27,131 nucleotides of DNA from Bacteroidota bacterium (GTDB taxonomy: Bacteria > Bacteroidota > Bacteroidia > Chitinophagales > Chitinophagaceae): positions 1-27,131 of the forward strand of contig JAPLER010000108.1 in NCBI GenBank assembly GCA_026391115.1. Direction: 5' to 3'. Below the pieces are notes generated by a model that saw only the letters and a program-made list of their open reading frames with translations, ran no database searches and was not told the DNA's origin. Each line of letters opens with the position of its first letter. Position 1 is the first letter of the stretch. Below, piece by piece: positions 7,267-14,800 of the stretch. Both the position numbers and the translations under genes were made by a program.

Positions 7267-7863
7267 ATGTCAATAAAACAACACATTTCTTTAATCATAT
7301 TTATTTTAGTAATATCTAATTTTTCTTTTGCCCAAAACTGGGAGGTTAATTTATTAAACGATATTAATCCAGCTCAACCTACATCTGCATTTCAGCAAAA
7401 TATTTCAAAATCTGTTTATCCATTAGCTGTAGCAACGCCTGTTTCAATGTTTGCAGTTGGGCTTTTTACAAAAGATAAAAAACTACAACAACAAAGCTAT
7501 AAAGTAGTTGGCTCTTTATTGATTAATACAGCCATTACTCAGGCAATGAAATACTCTATAAATCGCCAAAGACCTTACGATGCTTATCCAACTATTATTA
7601 ATCCATACACCATAGAAAAAGATGCATCTTTTCCAAGTGGACATACATCCACAGCATTTGCTTTAGCAACATCAATGTCTATTCAATATAAAAAATGGTA
7701 TGTTGTTGTGCCTGCTTACGCTTGGGCTGGCGGTGTTGGTTATTCACGTATGTATTTAGGCGAACATTATCCAACAGACGTACTAGCTGGTGCAGCTATT
7801 GGTATTGGCAGTGCTTATTTAAGTGAATGGTTAAATAAAAAATTGTTTAAGAAAAGTAAATAG
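7267..7863 (+). CDS. PAP2-family phosphatase, membrane associated
   Basis: The product is 198 residues from the ATG at 7267; a TTG two codons earlier is less likely. It has an N-terminal signal peptide (IIFILVISNFSFAQ, cut near residue 22) and a hydrophobic body. The three PAP2 phosphatase motifs are intact: KYSINRQRP (95-103), FPSGHTS (PSGH at 123-126) and SRMYLGEHYPTD (160-171). The catalytic histidines are therefore H126 and H167. Such enzymes dephosphorylate lipid phosphates such as phosphatidic acid or undecaprenyl pyrophosphate on the periplasmic side; the substrate here is unknown. The GNAT gene starts 3 bases after the stop, so the two probably share a transcript. Confidence 0.88.
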   Translation: MSIKQHISLIIFILVISNFSFAQNWEVNLLNDINPAQPTSAFQQNISKSVYPLAVATPVSMFAVGLFTKDKKLQQQSYKVVGSLLINTAITQAMKYSINRQRPYDAYPTIINPYTIEKDASFPSGHTSTAFALATSMSIQYKKWYVVVPAYAWAGGVGYSRMYLGEHYPTDVLAGAAIGIGSAYLSEWLNKKLFKKSK

Positions 7864-7866
7864 TCA

Positions 7867-8355
7867 ATGCAAATAAGAAAAGCTACGATAGCAGATATTG
7901 AAACCATTCAATCTATTGCAAAAACAACTTGGGCAAATACTTATACTTTTTTGCCACAAGGGCAAATAGAATATATGCTAGAGTTAATGTATAGCAATAA
8001 TTCTTTGCTAGAGCAAATGAGTAATAATCATCAATTTTTTGTTGCAATAAATGATGAAAAAATTATTGGCTTTGCTTCTGTTTCAAAACAAGATGAAAAT
8101 ACTTGCAAGCTAAACAAACTATACGTTTTACCAACCACTCAAAAAACAGGTGCAGGAAAAGCTTTACTGCAAAGGGTTGTAGCTTATGCAAAAGAAAATG
8201 GTGTGAAAGAAATTCAACTTCAAGTCAATAGAAACAATAACGCCAAAGACTTTTATTTAAAACACGGATTCACAATTTTATACGAAGCAGATTTTGAAAT
8301 TGGTAATGGATATTTTATGAATGATTATGTGATGAGTTTGAAATTATTATTTTAA
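7867..8355 (+). CDS. GNAT-family N-acetyltransferase
   Basis: The product is 162 residues. It starts MQIRKATIADIETIQSIA, a typical GNAT beginning. Strand 4 and motif A follow with KLNKLYVLPTTQKTGAGKAL, which has the Q-x-x-G-x-G/A acetyl-CoA pyrophosphate loop. Later comes NNNAKDFYLKHGF, the common end of GNAT motif B. It transfers an acetyl group from acetyl-CoA to an amine; the substrate cannot be told from sequence. It lies 3 bases after the PAP2 gene with no promoter between, so they are likely co-transcribed. A functional link between them is not obvious. Confidence 0.85.
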   Translation: MQIRKATIADIETIQSIAKTTWANTYTFLPQGQIEYMLELMYSNNSLLEQMSNNHQFFVAINDEKIIGFASVSKQDENTCKLNKLYVLPTTQKTGAGKALLQRVVAYAKENGVKEIQLQVNRNNNAKDFYLKHGFTILYEADFEIGNGYFMNDYVMSLKLLF

Positions 8356-8394
8356 AAAAATAAAGTCATTCGTGCATTAGTGGCATCATAAAAC

Positions 8395-8402
8395 TATTTT
8401 TG
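8395..8402 (+). promoter_or_regulatory. Putative -7 promoter box (TATTTTTG)
   Basis: TATTTTTG fits the Bacteroidota -7 consensus TAnnTTTG and lies 14 bases before the ATG of the CstB-like gene. No clear -33 TTTG is present; TTCG at 8369-8372 is the nearest match. The stretch 8365-8385 before it also has a weak 7-bp periodicity. Confidence 0.4.
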
Positions 8403-8416
8403 TAAAAAAGATTATT

Positions 8417-9847
8417 ATGTTTATTAAACAATTATATACTGGATGTTTAAGTGAAGCTGCTTATTATATTGAAAGCAATGGAATAGCTGCTATTGTTGAT
8501 CCTTTGCGTGATATAGATGAATATTTACAATTGGCTACAGAAAGAAATGCAACCATAAAATATATTTTTGAAACACATTTCCACGCCGATTTTGTAAGTG
8601 GGCATTTAGACCTTGCAGCAGCAACAGGTGCTTCAATTATTTATGGTCCAAATACAGAAACAAATTTTAAAGTTACTGTGGCTAAAGATGGCGAAGTGTT
8701 TAATATTGGAGATATTTCTATTGAAGTTTTACATACGCCTGGACACACACTAGAAAGCACTTGTTATTTGCTAAAAGATGAACAAGGAAAAGCACATTGC
8801 ATATTTACAGGCGATACTTTATTTGTTGGCGATGTTGGTCGTCCAGACCTTTCACAAAAAGGCGAAATACTTACTATGCAAGATTTAGCTGGTATGTTGT
8901 ATGATAGTTTGCAAACTAAAATTATGCCTTTGGCAAATGATGTTATTATGTATCCTGCACATGGGGCAGGTAGTAGTTGTGGCAAAAATTTAGGTAAAGA
9001 AACTTTTAGTACAATTGGTGAGCAAAAAGAAAATAATTATGCTTTAAACCAAACCTCAAAAGAAGATTTTATAAAAGCAGTAACAGAAGGTTTGGCAGCA
9101 CCTCCACAATATTTTCCTATTAATGCCAAAATAAATAAAGAAGGATATGATAGCCTAGATAAAGTTTTGGCTAATGGCTTGAAACCTCTGTCTGTAGCTG
9201 ATTTTAAAGCATTCGCAAAAGATGAAAATACAATTGTTTTAGATACAAGAAACGCAACTGTTTTTACACAAGGTTTTATACCTACAAGTATTTCTATTGG
9301 TTTAGAGGGAAGATTTGCAGAATGGGCAGGTAGCCTTTTATCATTTACCAAAAATATTATTTTAGTTACAGAGATTGGTAAAGAAAAAGAAACTGTTATT
9401 CGTTTAGCACGTGTTGGTTTTTCAAAATTTGGTGGTTTTTTAAATGGTGGATTTGAAGCCTGGTTAAATGCAAATGAACGAGTAGATTTAGTTATTGATG
9501 TTGATGCAGATGAATTAGCAATGGATATTCCATTTGATGAAATTCCATTTGATGAAAAACTTGTGGTGCTTGATGTGCGTAAAGAAACAGAATATGCTGA
9601 TGGTCATATTTCCACAGCAATCAATATTCCTTTGCTTGAGTTGTTAGACCCTGCTAGTATGGCTGATTTTGAAGACAACCAAAATATTTATGTGCATTGT
9701 GCAGGTGGCTATAGAAGTGTAATTGCTGCCAGTTTAATTAAACAACAAGGCATACACAATTTACGTAATGTGTTGGGTGGTTATAGTGCTATTAAAGAAT
9801 TGAAAGATAAATTTGAAATCGAAAAAAGTGTAGAAGTGCTTAATTAG
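8417..9847 (+). CDS. CstB-like persulfide dioxygenase with two rhodanese domains
   Basis: The product is 476 residues in three domains. Residues 1-235 are a metallo-beta-lactamase-fold persulfide dioxygenase with H54-x-H56-x-D58 and H63 (THFHADFVSGH), HTPGHT, FTGDTLF and YPAHGAGSSCG. Residues about 262-350 form a rhodanese domain whose catalytic loop reads VTEIGKEKE, so the cysteine is missing. Residues about 365-470 form a second rhodanese with an intact loop, HCAGGYRS, with C428. This order (dioxygenase, pseudo-rhodanese, active rhodanese) matches the CstB type. CstB oxidises persulfides and passes sulfur on as thiosulfate, protecting against sulfide stress. It has its own promoter-like box and ends at a bidirectional terminator. 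No CstR-like regulator or sulfide:quinone oxidoreductase is nearby. Confidence 0.9.
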   Translation: MFIKQLYTGCLSEAAYYIESNGIAAIVDPLRDIDEYLQLATERNATIKYIFETHFHADFVSGHLDLAAATGASIIYGPNTETNFKVTVAKDGEVFNIGDISIEVLHTPGHTLESTCYLLKDEQGKAHCIFTGDTLFVGDVGRPDLSQKGEILTMQDLAGMLYDSLQTKIMPLANDVIMYPAHGAGSSCGKNLGKETFSTIGEQKENNYALNQTSKEDFIKAVTEGLAAPPQYFPINAKINKEGYDSLDKVLANGLKPLSVADFKAFAKDENTIVLDTRNATVFTQGFIPTSISIGLEGRFAEWAGSLLSFTKNIILVTEIGKEKETVIRLARVGFSKFGGFLNGGFEAWLNANERVDLVIDVDADELAMDIPFDEIPFDEKLVVLDVRKETEYADGHISTAINIPLLELLDPASMADFEDNQNIYVHCAGGYRSVIAASLIKQQGIHNLRNVLGGYSAIKELKDKFEIEKSVEVLN

Positions 9848-9867
9848 TTTTAGTAATAATTTTTATA

Positions 9868-9904
9868 AAAAGAGCCTTGATATTTAAATACCAAGGCTCT
9901 TTTA
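9868..9904. terminator. Bidirectional terminator between the CstB-like and E2 genes
   Basis: AGAGCCTTG (9871-9879) pairs with CAAGGCTCT (9892-9900), with A-rich flank on the left and TTTT on the right. The centre TATTTAAATA is itself a palindrome. A-run, stem and T-run serve both converging genes. Confidence 0.8.
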
Positions 9905-9922
9905 TTTTGTATATTAAATTCG

Positions 9923-11569
9923 TTATGCTAACATTCTTAAAGGTTCTTCTAATAAAGATTTCAAGGTTTGTAAAAATGCAGCACCTGTAGCACCATCAAC
10001 AACTCTATGGTCACAACTTAGTGTTACTTTCATAACATTTCCTGGTACAATAGTGCCATTTTTTACAACAGGCACTTGGCTAATACCACCAACTGCAAGT
10101 ATGCAACTATCTGGTGGATTAATGATGGCTGTGAATTCTTCTATACCAAACATACCCAAGTTACTTATGGTAAATGTATTGCCCTCCCAATCGCTTGGTT
10201 GTAATTTTTTATCTTTTGCTTTTTGGGCATAATCTTTTACTTGAACCCCAATTTGACTAAAACTTAAAGTATCTGCATTTCTAACAACAGGTACTAGTAA
10301 ACCTTCGTCAACAGCAACAGCAATACCGATGTTTATATAATTATTGTAGCGAATAACATCGCCAAGCCAGCTACTATTTACTTTAGGGTGTTGTTTCAAT
10401 GCCAATGCAGCAGCTTTAACTACCATATCATTAAAACTAATTTTAGTTTTTCCATCAGCATTTAATTTGGTTCTTGCATCAACAGCAGCATCCATATTAA
10501 TACTCATTGTTAAGTAAAAATGTGGTGCAGTAAATAAGCTTTCGCTTAATCGTTTTGCAATTACTTTACGCATTTGAGATACAGGAACTTCGGTGTATGC
10601 GTTTGCACTTTGGTGTGTAGTACTGCTTGTTTGTGGTTGAGTTATTGTTGATTGACTTACTGACTCTAATTTCTTACCATCAAAATTATCAACATCAATC
10701 TTAATGATTCTACCACCATCGCCACTACCTTGTACATATTTTAAATCAATACCTTTTTCAGCAGCTAATTTTTTTGCAAGTGGAGAAGCAAAAATTCTTC
10801 CATCGTTTACCACAACTTGTTGTTGTAGTGATGTATTTGCAGGTGCAGCAACTTCTGCTTTTTTAGTTTCAACAATTGCAGCAGGTTCACTTGTTGTTGT
10901 TATAGCTGCTCCATTTTTCAGGCCAGCAACAATTTCATCTACATTCAAACCGTCTTTACCAATAATGCACAGCAAATCATTTACTTGAATTTTTTCTCCT
11001 GCTTTTGCTCCTTGATATAATAAAATTCCATCTTTATAGCTTTCCAACTCCATTGTGGCTTTGTCAGTTTCAATATCGGCAAGCACCTCACCTTTCTTCA
11101 CAGCATCACCAACGCTTTTCTGCCAGCCAGCAATTACACCTTCAGTCATTGTATCACTTAAACGAGGCATCAATACTACTTCTTCCATAGCAGCATAATT
11201 AGTACTACTAGAAACAGGTGATGGCTGTACTGCAGGTGCTAAAGGTTTTGGTGTTTCTACAGCTTCTTCAACTTTTGGTGTACTAACTTCTACAGATGTA
11301 TGACTATTGATTAAAGCACTTACATCCTCGCCAGCATTACCTATTATTGCTAGTAGATCATTCACTTGTAATTTGCCGCCTTTTGCAGTGCCAATATGTA
11401 ACAAAGTTCCGTTTTGATAACTCTCCAATTCCATTGTGGCTTTGTCGGTTTCAATTTCTGCCAACACATCGCCTTTTTTTACAGTATCACCAACGTTCTT
11501 TTGCCAAGATGCAATTACCCCTTCTGTCATTGTATCACTAAGACGAGGCATTAAAATCACTTCTGCCAT
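9923..11569 (-). CDS. Pyruvate dehydrogenase E2, dihydrolipoamide acetyltransferase
   Basis: The product is 548 residues from the ATG at 11569. The frame stays open to 11641, but MAEVILMPRLSD is the standard start of the first lipoyl domain. There are two lipoyl domains, with lipoyl lysines K43 and K170, each in TDKATMELES. A Pro/Ala/Thr linker and a peripheral subunit-binding domain follow (about 259-296, RIFASPLAKKLAAEKGIDL). The catalytic domain carries DHRVVDG, with H521 and D525. It passes acetyl groups from pyruvate dehydrogenase E1 to CoA. The two lipoyl modules are nearly identical at the DNA level around the lysine, which points to an internal duplication or conversion. No E1 or E3 gene is next to it. 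Pyruvate rather than another 2-oxo acid is inferred from overall resemblance. Confidence 0.92.
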   Translation of the reverse strand: MAEVILMPRLSDTMTEGVIASWQKNVGDTVKKGDVLAEIETDKATMELESYQNGTLLHIGTAKGGKLQVNDLLAIIGNAGEDVSALINSHTSVEVSTPKVEEAVETPKPLAPAVQPSPVSSSTNYAAMEEVVLMPRLSDTMTEGVIAGWQKSVGDAVKKGEVLADIETDKATMELESYKDGILLYQGAKAGEKIQVNDLLCIIGKDGLNVDEIVAGLKNGAAITTTSEPAAIVETKKAEVAAPANTSLQQQVVVNDGRIFASPLAKKLAAEKGIDLKYVQGSGDGGRIIKIDVDNFDGKKLESVSQSTITQPQTSSTTHQSANAYTEVPVSQMRKVIAKRLSESLFTAPHFYLTMSINMDAAVDARTKLNADGKTKISFNDMVVKAAALALKQHPKVNSSWLGDVIRYNNYINIGIAVAVDEGLLVPVVRNADTLSFSQIGVQVKDYAQKAKDKKLQPSDWEGNTFTISNLGMFGIEEFTAIINPPDSCILAVGGISQVPVVKNGTIVPGNVMKVTLSCDHRVVDGATGAAFLQTLKSLLEEPLRMLA

Positions 11570-11617
11570 AATGTATTTTTTTGAGGACTGATGAAGTCCA
11601 TTCTTATGAAGTTTGTT

Positions 11618-11651
11618 TTTGAGGGCGTGAAAATAATGCAAATTACTTTTG
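11618..11651 (+). promoter_or_regulatory. Putative plus-strand promoter for the alpha-2-macroglobulin gene
   Basis: TTTG at 11618-11621 and TACTTTTG at 11644-11651 fit the -33 and -7 Bacteroidota boxes, with 22 bases between. This would give a leader of about 165 bases before the ATG at 11821. The site lies in the upstream region of the divergent E2 gene, so both genes may share regulation. The spacing is slightly long. Confidence 0.35.
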
Positions 11652-11820
11652 CAGCGTCAACAGTTTTAAATAAAATATGATAACGATTGTTAGTTTTAAA
11701 GGCTTTCACAACATTTTAACAAATATTTAGTAATCGTTTTTATACAAAGTATCACAAATTTTCCATTATTTTATATCGGCAATTTTAAATGCCACTAACT
11801 TCTCACCAATCCCAACAAAT

Positions 11821-14800
11821 ATGGAATCTCTCAAACGCTTGCCAATCTTAGTATTGGCTTTATTAGTATGTGCATTATCAATCACATTATCTTCTTGTAA
11901 AAGAAAAAAAATTATTGAAGTTGACCCCGAGTTTGCCAAATACATAGAGGCTTATACTAGTGGGGTTGTTTCAAAAAAATCTTCTATCAGAATTCAACTT
12001 GCAACTGATGCAGCTGCAACACACACAGTAAATGAAAATATCAAAGAAGATTTATTTGAATTTTCACCAGCAGTAGAAGGCAAAGCTTTTTGGGTAGATG
12101 CTAGAACTATTGAATTTAAACCTACCAAAGATTTAGATATTGATAAATTATATGAAGTGGAATTTAAACTAAGTAAAGTTTTGAGTGTTCCTAAAAAGTT
12201 CAAAGAATTTAGGTTTAATGTGCAAACTTTTAAACCATCATTTCAAATTGCAGATAATGGCTTACGTGCATTAAGCAAAGAAACAATGCAGTATGGTGGC
12301 GAAATAGTAACTGCAGATATAGAAGAAAGTAAAAAGATTGAAAGTATTGTTTCTGCTTCTATTAGTGGGAATAAATTGCCTGTTAAATGGCAGCACAACG
12401 AGGCGAATAAAACCCACACATTTATTATTGAAAATATTAAAAGAGAAAAAGCTGCAACCACACTTTTAATAAACTGGGATGGTAGTTATATCAATGCCAA
12501 TAATATTAAAGACCAAAAAGAAATTGCTGTGCCAGCCATTGGTGATTTTAAAGTAATGGATATAAAAGTGGTGCAAGAAGAAGAACAATATGCTTTGGTA
12601 CAATTTAGCGACCCTTTAATGATTGGGCAACAATTAGAAGGCTTAATTAATATTAGTCAGCAAGAAAATTTAAGTTATACTATTTTAGGAAGTGAAGTAA
12701 AAGTTTATGCAAGTGGTAAACTTGATGGTGGCTATACTGCAACAGTTTTAGAAGGCATTCAAAACATGTGGGGAGATAAGCTGACAAAGATTTTTACGTC
12801 TCAAATATTTTTTGAAAACAGATTACCCTCAGTAAAAATATTTGGCAAAGGTGTTATTCTTCCTAATAGTGGGGGTAAAATTTTATTGCCATTTGAAGCT
12901 ACCAATTTAAAAGCAGTTGATGTAAGTATTATTAAAATTTATGAAAATAATATCCCTCAATTTTTTCAAGTAAATAATATTGATGGAGAGAGAGATTTAA
13001 GAAGAGTAGCAAAACCATTGGTAACTGCAACTGTAAAATTAGATGATGATAAAAGTTTGAATCTTCATAAGAAAAACAGGTTTACACTTGACCTTGATAA
13101 ATATATTAAAACAGAACAAGGTGCTATGTATCGTGTGTGTATTGCATTTCGCCCTAATTATTCATTATATACTTGTACTTCAAAAGTTGATGGAGATAGA
13201 GAATATAATTATTATGGAGACGGAGAAGAAGAAGACCAAAATAATTTAGATGATGATGATAATTTTTGGAGAAGATATGATGATTATGAACCTTATGGTT
13301 ATAACTGGGATCAAAGGGAAAATCCTTGTAGTAAAGGATATTATACAAGAGACAGATTTGCCTTTAGAAACATCTTATCTACCAATATTGGGTTAACAGC
13401 AAAGCGTGGTAATAACAATAGTTTAATGGTTGCTGTAAATAATATCATTAACACAGAACCCCTGAGTGGCGTGGATTTGCAGGTGTTAGATTATCAACAA
13501 CAAATTGTAGGAAAAGGAAGTAGTAACAGCGATGGCTTTGCAATGATTGAATTAAAGCGTAAACCATTTTTATTGGTTGCAAAAAAAGGAAATGAAAAAA
13601 GTTATTTAAGGTTAGATGATGGTAGTAGCTTGGCATTAGCAAAATTTAATATAGATGGTGTTCAGGTAAAAAATGGCATCAAAGGTTTTGTGTTTGGTGA
13701 GCGTGGTGTGTGGCGTCCTGGCGATAGCCTGTTCTTAGGTTGCATTATAGAAGATAAAGAAAAGAAATTACCTGCTGGTCATCCTGTAGAAATGGAATTG
13801 ACTTCGCCACGTGGGCAACTATATAAAAGAATCGTACAAGCCAATGCCGACGATGGTTACAATGTATTTAGAACTGCAACAGATGTTAATGCACCAACTG
13901 GTAATTGGACTTGTAAAGTAAAAGTGGGTGGTGCTGTTTTTGAAAAAACAATTAAGATAGAAACCGTAATGCCTAATCGTTTGAAAATTGATTTGAATTT
14001 TGGCGATGCAAAAGCATTAGGTAAAAATGTAACGCAACAAGGAACATTAACTGCCAAGTGGTTATTTGGTGCAGATGCTCAAAATTTAAAAGCGAAAGTA
14101 GATGCCCAATTGTATAGAAAAAATACCACATTTGATAACTATAAAGATTATGAATTTGACAATCCGGTATCTACCTTTTCATCTCAATCTAAAACAGTGT
14201 TTGACGGTAGTTTAAATGCTCAAGGTGTTGCAAACATTAGTCCTCAATTTGATGCAGGAGAAAATCCACCAGGAATGTTATTGGCAAACTTGATGATAAA
14301 AGTATTTGAACCTGGGGGTAATTTTAGTATAGATAATATCAGTATGCCATATCATCCTTATACAAGTTATATAGGTGTTAAAATTCCTGAGGAAACAACT
14401 GGCTGGGGTTATTTACAAAACAATAAAAACTACCCAATAAACGTAGTAGATGTAAATACCAATGGTGTTGTAACTGCTGGTAATACTGATGTTGAAGTGC
14501 AAATTTATAAAGTACAGTGGCGTTGGTGGTGGGATAGAAGTGATGATAATTTTAGCAACTTCACACAAGATGAATACAACAAATTAATCAAGAAAGAGAA
14601 TGTTACAATTGCTAATGGAAAAGGCACATACAACTTAAAACTTGGAGCTGGAGAGTATGGTCGTTACCTTATTTTAATGAAGGATATGAGAAGTGGACAT
14701 ACCACTGGTAAATCTTATTATGTAAGTCGTGACTATGAACACCAAAATTTTGGGGAAGATAATGATGCATCTGCTATTACAATGTTGTCATTTACGTCTA

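Noticed and set aside
8365..8391. A further heptamer array upstream of the CstB-like gene
   Set aside because: Only about three poor units (GTCATTC, GTGCATT, AGTGGCA) are visible, too few and too divergent to count.
10704..11541. Plus-strand open frames across the E2 gene
   Set aside because: They are shadows of the minus-strand E2 gene, which has complete lipoyl, binding and catalytic domains.
11570..11641. ATG at 11639-11641 as start of the E2 gene
   Set aside because: The 24 extra residues are not part of a lipoyl domain, and MAEVILMPRLSD at 11569 is the usual start.
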